Shown here: positions 16,351-24,268 of the stretch, in pieces
Layout of the letters: each line of letters begins with the position of its first letter
Position numbering within the stretch: the stretch's first letter is position 1
NCBI GenBank assembly: GCA_965213775.1
Contig: CBDCAC010000004.1
Location: 1,426,001-1,490,000 of the forward strand
Direction of reading: 5' to 3'
DNA length: 64,000 bases
Origin: Lichenicoccus sp965213775
GTDB lineage: Bacteria > Pseudomonadota > Alphaproteobacteria > Acetobacterales > Acetobacteraceae
Made by a program: the position numbers and the translations under genes
The notes under the pieces: generated by a model
What the model saw: only the letters and a program-made list of their open reading frames with translations
Database searches by the model: none
What the model was told of the DNA's origin: nothing

Positions 16351-18107
16351 GCCAGGATGGCGGCGGGGATCGCTTCGGCCAGGTAGCGTTGCCGCATCAC
16401 GAACCGGCTCAGCTTGCCCGACGAGGTGTAGGGCAGGCTGCCGGGGGCGACCAGCACGACGCGGCCGTCCAGGCCGTGGCTCGCGCGCACCGTGTCGCCG
16501 ACTTCTTCCGCCAGCCTCTGCCCCGCCGCCGGATCGACGATGCCGCGCGCCTCGACCGCCACGATCAGCACCTCCTGGCCGTCCTCCTCGATCGAGAAGG
16601 CGGCCACGTCGCCGGTCCTGATCTCGGGGATGCTCCGCTCGACGCTCCATTCCAGGTCCTGCGGCCAGATGTTGCGGCCGTTGATGATGATCAGGTCCTT
16701 GGCGCGGCCGGTGACGACCAGCGTGCCCTCCAGCCGGTAGCCGAGGTCGCCGGTCTCCAGCCAGCCATCGGAGGACAGGATCGCCTGCGTCTCGTCGGGA
16801 CGACCGTCATAGCCCTGCATCACGCTGGCGCCGCGCGCGAAGATGCGTCCGATCCGGCGGTCCCCCAGCACCGTCCCGTCGGCGTCGCGGATCTCGATCT
16901 CGTGCCCCGGCAGTGCCGCGCCGCACAGCACCACCGTGCGGGTGCGCGCGTCCGGATCCTCCGGCCGCACCGCCAGCCCGTCCTGCTCCAGCCGGTCGAG
17001 ATCGATGGTGTCGGTCTCGATGCCGCGGCCGAGCGGGGCGAAGCTGATCGCGAGCGTCGCCTCCGCCATGCCGTAGCTGGGCAGGCAGGCCTCGGCGCGG
17101 AAGCCGCAGGCGGCGAAGCTGCTCGCGAAGCGCGACAGCACGGCGGGACGGATCATGTCGCCGCCGATGCCGGCGATCCGCCAGCAGGAGAGATCCAGCT
17201 CGGCGCGGCTGATCGAGCGCTCGCGCCGGGTGCACAGGTCGTAGCCGAAGCTGGGGCTGTAGGAGATCGTGCCGCGCCGCGCGGAGATCAGCGACAGCCA
17301 GAGCTGCGGACGGCGCGCGAAATCCTGGGTGGCGAACAGGTCGACCGTGACTTGGCCCGCCAGCGGGCTGAGCAGGAAGCCGACCAGCCCCATGTCGTGA
17401 TAGAAAGGCAGCCAGGAGACCGCGCGGTCGTCGGGGCGTATCCGCAGCCCATGGCTCAGGATCGCGCCGGCGTTCGCCATCAGCGCCCTCTGCCGCACCA
17501 CCACGCCGATCGGGAAGCGGGTGCTGCCCGAGGAGAACTGCAGGTAGGCGGTGTCGTCCGGTCCGACCGCCGGCAGCCCCGCCTCCGACCCCACCGCCTC
17601 CGACCCCGCCGCCTCCGACCCCGCCGCCGCGGCCAGCTCGGCGACGGTGCCGCAGACGCGCAGCCTGAGCTCGGCGGCGAAGCCCGACAGCCAGCCGACC
17701 AGGGCGGCGGGCGCGAACAGCGCCGTCGCCCGCGCGGTCTCGGTCAGCCGGCGCACGTGCGCCACGTACGCCTCGCGCCCGCCAAAGGCGAACGGCAGCG
17801 GCATCGGCACCGGCACCAGCCCGGCATACTGGCAGGCGCAGAACATGCGCACGAAGTCCGGATCGGTCTCGGCGATGATCGCGACCCGCTCCCCCGCCTG
17901 CATGCCGAGCCCGAGCAGGCGCCGGCCCAGCTCGATCGCCTCGATGCGCAGCGCGCGGTACGACAGCGCGTGCGTCAGCTCGCCGCGGACGGAGAAGAAG
18001 TTGAGCCCGGTCTCGCCCCGCGCCGCATAGTCGAGAGCCTCGGGGAGGGTGGGAAAATCGCCCTTGCGCTGGCTGAGGCCACTGGAGGTAGGCGTCGGCC
18101 CGGGCAT
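16347..18107 (-). CDS. Fatty acyl-AMP ligase / acyl-ACP synthetase of the ceramide cluster
   Basis: This AMP-forming ligase of about 586 residues has the P-loop LQFSSGSTRFPIGVVV, then WLPFYHDMGLVGFLL, YGMAEATLAISFAPLGRG, ETGDLGY and GRNIWPQDLEW. The C-terminal catalytic lysine lies in YTSSGKLSR. The FxxxHDMGL and GRNIWPQDLE motifs are typical of fatty acyl-AMP ligases, which load acyl carrier proteins. It probably charges the ACP encoded in this operon to supply serine palmitoyltransferase or ceramide synthase. The ATG at 18107 (with CGGAG upstream) is preferred; a GTG at 18158 and an ATG at 18149 are alternatives. An in-frame GSEA repeat lies in an interdomain loop. Confidence 0.88.
   Translation of the reverse strand: MPGPTPTSSGLSQRKGDFPTLPEALDYAARGETGLNFFSVRGELTHALSYRALRIEAIELGRRLLGLGMQAGERVAIIAETDPDFVRMFCACQYAGLVPVPMPLPFAFGGREAYVAHVRRLTETARATALFAPAALVGWLSGFAAELRLRVCGTVAELAAAAGSEAAGSEAVGSEAGLPAVGPDDTAYLQFSSGSTRFPIGVVVRQRALMANAGAILSHGLRIRPDDRAVSWLPFYHDMGLVGFLLSPLAGQVTVDLFATQDFARRPQLWLSLISARRGTISYSPSFGYDLCTRRERSISRAELDLSCWRIAGIGGDMIRPAVLSRFASSFAACGFRAEACLPSYGMAEATLAISFAPLGRGIETDTIDLDRLEQDGLAVRPEDPDARTRTVVLCGAALPGHEIEIRDADGTVLGDRRIGRIFARGASVMQGYDGRPDETQAILSSDGWLETGDLGYRLEGTLVVTGRAKDLIIINGRNIWPQDLEWSVERSIPEIRTGDVAAFSIEEDGQEVLIVAVEARGIVDPAAGQRLAEEVGDTVRASHGLDGRVVLVAPGSLPYTSSGKLSRFVMRQRYLAEAIPAAILA
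17581..17625 (-). repeat. 15-bp tandem repeat x3 inside the acyl-AMP ligase gene
   Basis: Three adjacent copies of GCCTCCGACCCCRCC occur on the plus strand, encoding (A/V)GSEA three times in the protein. It is in frame and lies in a loop just before the P-loop region, so copy-number change would leave the reading frame intact. Confidence 0.9.
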
Positions 18108-18266
18108 TCGATCGAGCTCCGAGGCGCTTGGGCGCCGGTGCAGTGGCATCAACGACACGCCGGCAGCTCACGCTGCCGGGAGTAGGGAACCGGTGTCAGC
18201 ACTCCCGTAGAGCGCACCCACGAACCCGTCAACCGAGCCCCGCTCGGGGCGGTGCGCGGCGGGCGA

Positions 18267-19427
18267 TCAGGCCGCGAGCGGCTTCTCGTACACCCGGTAG
18301 GTCTTGTAGGCATGGCCGCCGATCGCCTCGGCGAGATGGCGCATCGGCAGGTTGTCCTCCAGGATCCAGGACATCTCCATCGCCTCGATGCCGCGCGCCA
18401 CCGCCTCGCGACGCAGCGCCTCGACCACGTGCAGCGCCAGCAGCCGGCCCAGCAGCCCGCTCGCGAAGCGGCGACGCACCCCCATCAGCGGCACCCGCGC
18501 CGTCTTGATGCCCGACACCTTCAGCCGCCACAGCAGCTTCGCCCAGCCGAACGGCAGCAGCCGGCCGGAGAGGTCGCCGATCGCCGCGTTCAGGTTCGGC
18601 AGGCACAGCCCGAACGCCGCCGGCTCGCCGTCCACATCGGCGAACCAGATCAGCCGCTCGTGCAGCAGCGGCCGCATCGCGCGCGCCATGTGGTCGACCT
18701 CGTCGCGGGTGATCGGCACGAAGCCCCAGTGCCCGTGCCAGCCGTCGTTGAAGATCTCCACCAGCGACGCGACGTCGTCCCTGAGACGCGCCCGGCGCAT
18801 CGGGCGCAGCGTGACGCGGGCGGGCAGGCCGCGCCGCACGATCGCCGCCGCCGCCTTCGGCAGCGCCGCCGTGGTGTCGCACAGATAGGCGTAGACGTCG
18901 CGCACCTTGCCGTAGCCGAGCGCCCTGAGGTGGGCGTCGGCGTAGCGCGGGTCGTGCGGCATCATCAGCATCGGCGGGGTGTCGAAGCCGTCGACCAGCA
19001 GGCCGGTCTCCTCGTTGATCGACAGGCTGAACGGACCCTGCGCCCGCTTCAGGCCGCGGTCGGACAGCCACCGCTCCGCAGTCGCCAGCAGGGCCGCGAA
19101 CACCGCCGGATCGTCCGGAGCGGCGAGCATGCCGAACTGTCCGACCGGGCAATTCGCGTCGGGCCTGGCCAGGTGATCCTGCTGCGCGCTGATGCGCCCG
19201 ACATCCGCGCCGTCGCGGCGCGCGATCCAGAATGCGGCGTCGGCATGACGGAAGAAAGGGTTGGACCCGGCAGTCAGCGCCGCGCGCCGTTCCGAGCGCA
19301 GCGGCGGCACGTAGTGCGGATCGGCGCGATACAGCCGCTCGGGCAGGCGGATGAAGCGTTCCAGCGCCGCGCGGCCCGCGACCGCGACGATCTCCACCCC
19401 GCCGGGCGGCGGCGCCGCTGCGTTCAA
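18267..19427 (-). CDS. bcerS: Bacterial ceramide synthase-like acyltransferase (GNAT fold)
   Basis: This protein of 386 residues has the two-part GNAT-like layout of the YghO-type family: FIRLPERLYRADPHYVPPL at the N-terminus, FFRHADAAFWIARRDG, FGMLAAPDDPAVFAALLATAE, GPFSLSINEETGLLVDGFD, and a C-terminal acyltransferase core with MEMSWILEDNLPMRHLAEAIGG. Proteins of this kind include the Caulobacter bacterial ceramide synthase (bCerS), which acylates the amine of the sphingoid base. Its position between the hydroxylase and ligase genes of a complete ceramide operon supports that role. The ATG overlaps the hydroxylase stop (ATGA). Confidence 0.82.
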   Translation of the reverse strand: MNAAAPPPGGVEIVAVAGRAALERFIRLPERLYRADPHYVPPLRSERRAALTAGSNPFFRHADAAFWIARRDGADVGRISAQQDHLARPDANCPVGQFGMLAAPDDPAVFAALLATAERWLSDRGLKRAQGPFSLSINEETGLLVDGFDTPPMLMMPHDPRYADAHLRALGYGKVRDVYAYLCDTTAALPKAAAAIVRRGLPARVTLRPMRRARLRDDVASLVEIFNDGWHGHWGFVPITRDEVDHMARAMRPLLHERLIWFADVDGEPAAFGLCLPNLNAAIGDLSGRLLPFGWAKLLWRLKVSGIKTARVPLMGVRRRFASGLLGRLLALHVVEALRREAVARGIEAMEMSWILEDNLPMRHLAEAIGGHAYKTYRVYEKPLAA

Positions 19428-20230
19428 GCCGCCTCGCCCCGACGCGGCAATCGGTCACGCGGCAATCGGTCACGCGGCAGTCGGTCACGCGGCGGCCGGT
19501 CGCGCGGCGGCCCGCCGGAAAGCTCCGCCACCCACGGATAGCGTGCCGCCTCGCCCAGATCGTAGCCCAGGTTGAAGACGTGCGGCGAGCGCGGCCGCTC
19601 GCGCGCCGAGCCATAATAGGTGCCGAGCACCCGGTCCACCGTGAACGAGGTGATGCCGTAATTGCCCTGCTCGTGGTGGAAATGGTGCGTCAGGTGCAGC
19701 TCCTTCATCCGACGCAGCAGGCGCAGGCGCGGCTTGAAGTTGAGATGCTGGACGCAGTGGCAGAACTCGTAGCCGCAGGTGATCAGCAGGGCGGCGCAGA
19801 CCGATGCCGCGGCACCCGCGGGGCCGCCGCCGATCGCCCAGCCCAGCGGCACCACGATCACCAGGATGGTCGGCAGCGTGTTGAGCGGCGAGCCGAACAG
19901 CACGTCCATCCGGTTCGGGTCCTGGTGGTGGTCAAAATGGATGCGCTTCCACAGCGGCGCGGTCAGGCGCGAGCGGTAGAGGAAGCGGCCATGCAGCACG
20001 AACCGGTGCAGCGCGTACCAGATCACCGGGTAGGCGAGCGCCGTCGCCAGCACGCCGCACCACGGCCGCCACGGCCCGGTGGCCGCGCCGATCGCGTAGC
20101 CGCCGCTGAGCAGCGCCAGCAGGGCGTAGAGGTGGACCGCCGGATGGCTGCCATAGGCCGCCAGCAGCTCGCGCAGGGTCATGCGGCCGAGATCGAAGCT
20201 GCTTCCGTGTTTTCGCCACCGCTGGTACAT
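19424..20230 (-). CDS. Sterol desaturase / fatty acid hydroxylase family protein
   Basis: This membrane di-iron hydroxylase of 268 residues shows the eight-histidine box pattern: HRFVLHGR, HFDHH, HCVQH and HLTHHFHH, between hydrophobic helices (LYALLALLSGGYAIGA, GVLATALAYPVIWYAL, ILVIVVPLGWAIGG). The ATG at 20230 follows GGGGAGAG and is preferred over a TTG one codon upstream. In a ceramide operon the obvious role is to hydroxylate the sphingoid base or the N-acyl chain, giving a phytoceramide- or 2-hydroxy-type lipid. The site of hydroxylation is not predictable. The C-terminus consists of a five-copy PRDRL-type repeat. Confidence 0.85.
   Translation of the reverse strand: MYQRWRKHGSSFDLGRMTLRELLAAYGSHPAVHLYALLALLSGGYAIGAATGPWRPWCGVLATALAYPVIWYALHRFVLHGRFLYRSRLTAPLWKRIHFDHHQDPNRMDVLFGSPLNTLPTILVIVVPLGWAIGGGPAGAAASVCAALLITCGYEFCHCVQHLNFKPRLRLLRRMKELHLTHHFHHEQGNYGITSFTVDRVLGTYYGSARERPRSPHVFNLGYDLGEAARYPWVAELSGGPPRDRPPRDRLPRDRLPRDRLPRRGEAA
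19443..19517 (-). repeat. 15-bp tandem repeat x5 at the 3' end of the hydroxylase gene
   Basis: Five 15-base units of the form CGCGGCARTCGGTCA, the last two diverged, encode PPRDR, PPRDR, LPRDR, LPRDR and LPRDR-type pentapeptides before the C-terminal LPRRGEAA. The charged tail follows the last catalytic domain and would face the cytoplasm. Confidence 0.9.
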
Positions 20231-20312
20231 CAAGCTCTCCCCGGCGTCATCGAGTGAGGCCGGCGGCCCGCAGTGTCAAGCGCCGCCCGATGCCGTCAGG
20301 CGCGGCCCGACG

Positions 20313-21581
20313 CTACTGCGCGGCCGCCATCGCGTAGCGCACCCCGGCGCCCGGGATGACCGCGAGCTCTGTCCCCACCGCGGTGATGGTGCTGATCGCG
20401 TGGTCGATCTCGGCGACGCTGTGCGCGGCACTGACGCTGGTGCGCAGCAGCGACTGCCGCTCCGGCGTCGCCGGCGGCAGTGCGAGGTTGACGTAGAGGC
20501 CGAGCGCCAGCAGCCGGCTCCAGAACAGGGCCGCGATCTCCGGATCGCTCAGCCGGATCGACACGATCGGGCTCGCGGTGGGGCCGAGCGCGAAGCCGGC
20601 GGCGGACAGGCCGCCGTACAGGTGTGCCGCGTTGCGCGCGAGGTCGGCGCGCAGCGAGGGCCTGCTCTCGACCAGCTCGAGGGCGCGCGACACCCCGGCG
20701 GTGATCGAGGAGGGCAGGGAGGCGGTGAACATGTAGGCCCGCGAGGCGAGGCGGAGCAGCTCGAAGTCGGGCAGGTCGGAGGCGCAGAAGCCGCCGATGC
20801 CGCCCAGGCTCTTGCTGAAGGTGCCGACGACGAAGTCGATGTCGGCCTCGACGCCGGCCGCCTCGGCCAGCCCGCGGCCGCGCGGACCCAGCACGCCGAG
20901 CGAGTGCGCCTCGTCGACCAGCAGGTAGGCGCCGGTCTCGCGCTTGATCGCGGCGATCTCGCGCAGCGGCGCGCTGTCGCCGAGCATGCTGTAGATGCCC
21001 TCGACCACGATCAGGTTGTGGCCCGCCTGCCTCTCGCCTGCCTGCCTTTCGCCCTCCTGCCTTTCGCTGGCCCGGTCGCGCAGGAACCGCAGCCGGCGAT
21101 ACAGGTCGTCCGGATCGTTGTGACGAAACCGCGTCACCGGGGCGTCGCTCAGCCGCGCGCCGTCATAGATGCTGGCGTGGCTGTCGGCGTCGAGCAGGAT
21201 GTTGTCGTCGCGTCCCGCGAGTGCCGGCAGGATGCCCAGGTTGGCCTGGTAGCCGGTGGTGAACAGCATCGCGTCGCGACGGCCGAGGAAGCGGGCGATC
21301 TGGCGCTCGAGATCGCCGTGGCCGCCATAGGTGCCGTTGGCGATGCGCGAGCCGGTGGTGCCGGTGCCCTCGCGCTGCAGCGCCGTTGCGGCGCGGCCGA
21401 TGCAGCTCGCATCGAAGGTCAGCCCGAGATAGTTGTTGGTGCCGAGCAGCAGGATCCTGCGTCCGTCGAGCCGCGCCTCGGTCGGCGAGACGATGCGCTC
21501 GAAGGCGACGTTGAAGGGATCGTGCGCGCCATCGCGGAGGCGGGCATGCGCCCGCTTCAGGTCGTGGTATTTTGCGAGCAT
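20313..21581 (-). CDS. spt: Serine palmitoyltransferase (alpha-oxoamine synthase)
   Basis: This PLP enzyme of 422 residues condenses serine with an acyl thioester to the 3-keto sphingoid base, the first step of ceramide synthesis. The alpha-oxoamine synthase hallmarks are GTNNYLGLTFD, GTGTTGSRIANGTYGGHGDLE, DADSHASIYDG with the ring-stacking His135, LVDEAHSLGVLGPRGRG (Asp223, His226) and the Schiff-base Lys257 in GTFSKSLGGIGGF. KBL and BioF are relatives, but the adjacent acyl carrier protein (3-bp gap), ceramide synthase, ligase and reductase genes support SPT. An in-frame ERQAG repeat sits on a surface loop at about residues 172-187. Confidence 0.9.
   Translation of the reverse strand: MLAKYHDLKRAHARLRDGAHDPFNVAFERIVSPTEARLDGRRILLLGTNNYLGLTFDASCIGRAATALQREGTGTTGSRIANGTYGGHGDLERQIARFLGRRDAMLFTTGYQANLGILPALAGRDDNILLDADSHASIYDGARLSDAPVTRFRHNDPDDLYRRLRFLRDRASERQEGERQAGERQAGHNLIVVEGIYSMLGDSAPLREIAAIKRETGAYLLVDEAHSLGVLGPRGRGLAEAAGVEADIDFVVGTFSKSLGGIGGFCASDLPDFELLRLASRAYMFTASLPSSITAGVSRALELVESRPSLRADLARNAAHLYGGLSAAGFALGPTASPIVSIRLSDPEIAALFWSRLLALGLYVNLALPPATPERQSLLRTSVSAAHSVAEIDHAISTITAVGTELAVIPGAGVRYAMAAAQ
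21021..21065 (-). repeat. 15-bp tandem repeat x3 inside the SPT gene
   Basis: Three 15-base units (GCCCGCCTGCCTCTC, GCCTGCCTGCCTTTC, GCCCTCCTGCCTTTC on the plus strand) encode ERQEG, ERQAG and ERQAG. This inserts about 15 charged residues between LRDRAS and HNLIVVEG, a place where alpha-oxoamine synthases normally have only a short loop. Confidence 0.85.
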
Positions 21582-21584
21582 GGC

Positions 21585-21851
21585 CTACTGCGGTACCCGT
21601 GAAGATCTCGAACGGAGCATCCGCGCCAGATCGCCGACCGTTTCGATTTCGGTGATGGTGTCGATCGGGATGACCGTATCGAATTTCGTCTCGAGTTCCA
21701 TGATGAAGTCCATCACGGTAATCGAGTCAAGTCTGAGGTCGCGCACGATGTTCGTATCCGAAGTAATGCTGCCCGTAACATCCGCAGGTATTGCATCCAT
21801 GGATCTGACGACGTCGGCGATCTTTTCGACCAGATCCTCTTGAACTGACAC
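21585..21851 (-). CDS. Acyl carrier protein of the ceramide operon
   Basis: This acyl carrier protein of 88 residues has the phosphopantetheine serine in DLRLDSITVMDFIMELE. The rest (LVEKIADVVRSM, then VIPIDTITEIETVGDLARML) fits the four-helix ACP fold. The GTG at 21851 is preferred because GGAGA lies nine bases upstream and the family length fits; an ATG at 21938 would add a Cys/Pro-rich leader with no ACP similarity. A dedicated ACP beside serine palmitoyltransferase is known from Caulobacter, where it carries the acyl chain for sphingoid-base synthesis. It is the first gene of the tightly spaced operon. Confidence 0.88.
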   Translation of the reverse strand: MSVQEDLVEKIADVVRSMDAIPADVTGSITSDTNIVRDLRLDSITVMDFIMELETKFDTVIPIDTITEIETVGDLARMLRSRSSRVPQ

Positions 21852-21965
21852 CAGCGCGGCTCTCCGTCGTGCCTGCGACTCAACAACTGAGAGCGGTGGA
21901 CATAACAGGCATTTTATTTTTGGGCAACGTGCCGGCACCCGAGGCCGGCGCCGCGCCGGGCGCGC

Positions 21966-22027
21966 GCCTCAGCCCGACGACCGGTCGGGCGCGGGAAACT
22001 CAGCCCGACGACCGGTCGGGTGCGGGA
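21966..22027. repeat. 31-bp direct repeat x2 at the end of the ydcF-like gene
   Basis: Two adjacent 31-base copies (21966-21996 and 21997-22027) differ by one base. Each contains the hairpin CCCGAC-GACCG-GTCGGG. The second copy encodes the last residues and stop of the YdcF-like protein; the first lies just beyond the stop. The unit is not a multiple of three, unlike the other tandem repeats in the window. It could act as a weak terminator or mRNA end, but no T-run follows. Confidence 0.8.
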
Positions 22028-22791
22028 AACAACGCGCTGCTGCGCCCGGCCAGGTCGTAGGCGAGCAGGCCGAGCCACTCGTGCGCCGCCCAGTCCAGCA
22101 CCGCCAGCTTCTGGCCGAGCGACAGCGCGTAGCCGGTGAGGTGGTCGCGCGACTGGTAGCCCACCGGCCAGGGCAGCACCGTCCAGCCCGCGCGACGGAA
22201 CACGCCGACCGCTCGCGGCATGTGGCTGGCCGAGGTCAGCAGCACCCAGCGCTCGCCGGGTCGCGGCGCCGCCAGGGCGAAGCTGTCGACCGCGTTCTCC
22301 CAGGTGGTGCGGGAGCGGTCCTCGAAGACGACGCGTCCCGGCGGCAGCCCGAGCTGCTCGAGCAGGACGCGCATGTAGCGCGCCTCGTTCGACACCCCCT
22401 GCTCGATGTCGCCCGAGCCTCCGGTGAACACCAGCCTCGCCCGCGGGTAGCGGCGTGCCAGCGCCACGAAGCTGGTCACCCGGTTGGCCGCCGCGGTGAG
22501 GGTGGGGGTGCCGCGGTCGCGGCTGGTGCGGTCGTCGATCGCCCCGCCCAGCATCACGATCCCGTCCACCCGCGCCGGCGGCGTGGCGACGGCGGGGAAG
22601 CGATCCTCCAGCGGGCGGATCGTCCAGCGATCCACCGGCAGCACCAGGCAGGCCGCGAGCCCCGCCGCACCCAGCGCCAGCAGGGCGCGGCCGGCGCGGC
22701 GGCGGCGCAGCAGCAGCCCGATCACGACGCACTCGACCATCAGCGCGGTCGGCAGCATCACCATGGTGAGCAGCTTGCCCAGGACGAACAT
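22000..22791 (-). CDS. YdcF/ElyC family protein (DUF218)
   Basis: This inner-membrane protein of 263 residues has two N-terminal hydrophobic segments (LLTMVMLPTALMVECVVIGLLL and ALLALGAAGLAACLVLPV) and a DUF218 domain. The domain shows VDGIVMLGGAI, ARLVFTGGSGDIEQGVSNEARYM, VFEDRSRTTWENAVDSFAL and VLLTSASHMPRAVGVFRRAGW. The ElyC/SanA/YdcF family is linked to envelope biogenesis and undecaprenyl-carrier metabolism, without a firmly assigned reaction. It lies between the MATE gene and the ceramide operon on the same strand, so it may share transcription with envelope-lipid synthesis. Confidence 0.85.
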   Translation of the reverse strand: MFVLGKLLTMVMLPTALMVECVVIGLLLRRRRAGRALLALGAAGLAACLVLPVDRWTIRPLEDRFPAVATPPARVDGIVMLGGAIDDRTSRDRGTPTLTAAANRVTSFVALARRYPRARLVFTGGSGDIEQGVSNEARYMRVLLEQLGLPPGRVVFEDRSRTTWENAVDSFALAAPRPGERWVLLTSASHMPRAVGVFRRAGWTVLPWPVGYQSRDHLTGYALSLGQKLAVLDWAAHEWLGLLAYDLAGRSSALFPAPDRSSG

Positions 22792-22803
22792 GCGCCCGCC
22801 GCC

Positions 22804-24237
22804 TCAGCCGGCTTCTTCGCGGGTCAGCTCCGCCATCCCGACCATCGCCGCCTTGTTGCTCAGCGCCGGCAGCGGCGTGCCGGGCGATCCCGCCCGGCCC
22901 GGCCGCAGCCGCCTGGTGAGCAGGAAGGCGGTGATCACCGCCAGCACCCCGAATACGACGCCGCCGAGCGCCTGGCCGATCAGCACCCCCTGCGGCCCGT
23001 AGCGCATGCCGATCAGCACGAACGGGATCGTCCCCAGCGTGGCGCGGCCCCAGTTGAACGCCGTCGAGAGCAGCGGCGCGCCGAGGTTGTTGAAGGCGGC
23101 GTTGGCGACGAACAGCGCCCCGGTGAACAGGAAGCCGGCCACGGTCCATGAGCAGAACAGGTGCACCAGCCGCGCCGCGTCGCCGGTGGCGGAGAACAGC
23201 GCGACCAGCGCGTCCTGGGACAGCGCCAGGATCGCCCACATGGTCAGCACGCAGGCCTGCACCAGCAGCAGGGCGCAGCGCAGCGTCTGGCGCACCCGCG
23301 GCACCTGACCCGCGCCGAGATTCTGCGCCATGATCGGTCCCACCGAGCCGGTGAGGGCGAAGATGAAGGCGAACGCGACCGGCACGATGCGGTCGATGGT
23401 GGCCTGTCCCGCCACCGCCCCCAGTCCGAAGCCGGCCATGAAGTGGGTGGTGAAGGCGCCTCCGGTCGGGGTCGCGAGGTTGGTCAGGATCGCCGGCAGC
23501 GCCACGGCCGCCACCGGCCGCGCGTCGGCGGGCAGGCGGCGCCAGTCCGGACGGCGCAGGATGCGGTGCATGCCGACGGCGCGCAGGCCCAGCCCCGCGA
23601 CGGTGGCGCGCGAGATCACGGTGCCGATCGCGGCGCCCTCCAGGCCGAGATGCAGCACGAAGATCAGCAGCGGGTCGAGACAGGCGAGCAGGAAGGCGCC
23701 CCACAGGGTGACCGTCATCGAGCGGCGGGCGTCGCCGACCGAGCGCAGCAGCGCCGAGCAGCCCATGCCGATCGAGATCAGCGGCAGGAACGGCGAGACG
23801 ATCCCGACATTGCGCGCCGCCGCGTGCAGCACCGCGCCGTGCGCGCCGAGCCCGCGCAGGATCGGCTGCAGCAGCAGCACCGTGCCGAGCCCGATCAGCA
23901 GCATGATCGCCGCCATCACCACCATCGCGCTGGAGGCGATCCGCTGCGCCTGCGGCATCTCGCCGGCGCCGATGCGCCGCGAGACCGCCGCACCGAGCCC
24001 GATCGACATGCCGATCGAGACCGAGAGCTGCAGGTAGCCCACCGCGCCGGTGAAGGCGATCGCGGCGGTCAGGGTCGGTTCGTGCAGCATCGAGATGTAG
24101 AGCAGGTTGAGCAGATCGACCGCGAATACCGCGACCAGCCCCAGGCTGCCGGTGCCGGCCATGACCACGGTGTGTCGCAGGATCGACCCGGTGCAGAAGC
24201 GGGCGGCCCTGGCGGGCGGCGCGGCGGCCGGGCTCAT
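22804..24237 (-). CDS. MATE family efflux transporter
   Basis: This is a 12-helix MATE (NorM/DinF-like) transporter of 477 residues. The two pseudo-symmetric halves are visible: GSILRHTVVMAGTGSLGLVAVFAVDLLNLL at the start of the first, and DARPVAAVALPAILTNLATPTGGAFTTHFMAGFG at the start of the second, with ALLRSVGDARRSMTVTLWGAFLLACLDPLLIF in between. The ATG at 24237 gives the normal MATE length; the open frame further upstream belongs to the other strand of the RluA gene. It is expected to export cationic compounds, or possibly lipids, by Na+ or H+ antiport. The substrate is unknown. Confidence 0.88.
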   Translation of the reverse strand: MSPAAAPPARAARFCTGSILRHTVVMAGTGSLGLVAVFAVDLLNLLYISMLHEPTLTAAIAFTGAVGYLQLSVSIGMSIGLGAAVSRRIGAGEMPQAQRIASSAMVVMAAIMLLIGLGTVLLLQPILRGLGAHGAVLHAAARNVGIVSPFLPLISIGMGCSALLRSVGDARRSMTVTLWGAFLLACLDPLLIFVLHLGLEGAAIGTVISRATVAGLGLRAVGMHRILRRPDWRRLPADARPVAAVALPAILTNLATPTGGAFTTHFMAGFGLGAVAGQATIDRIVPVAFAFIFALTGSVGPIMAQNLGAGQVPRVRQTLRCALLLVQACVLTMWAILALSQDALVALFSATGDAARLVHLFCSWTVAGFLFTGALFVANAAFNNLGAPLLSTAFNWGRATLGTIPFVLIGMRYGPQGVLIGQALGGVVFGVLAVITAFLLTRRLRPGRAGSPGTPLPALSNKAAMVGMAELTREEAG

Positions 24238-24268
24238 CGGCGCCCTCCGGGCGGCTGGGTCGGGCGCC

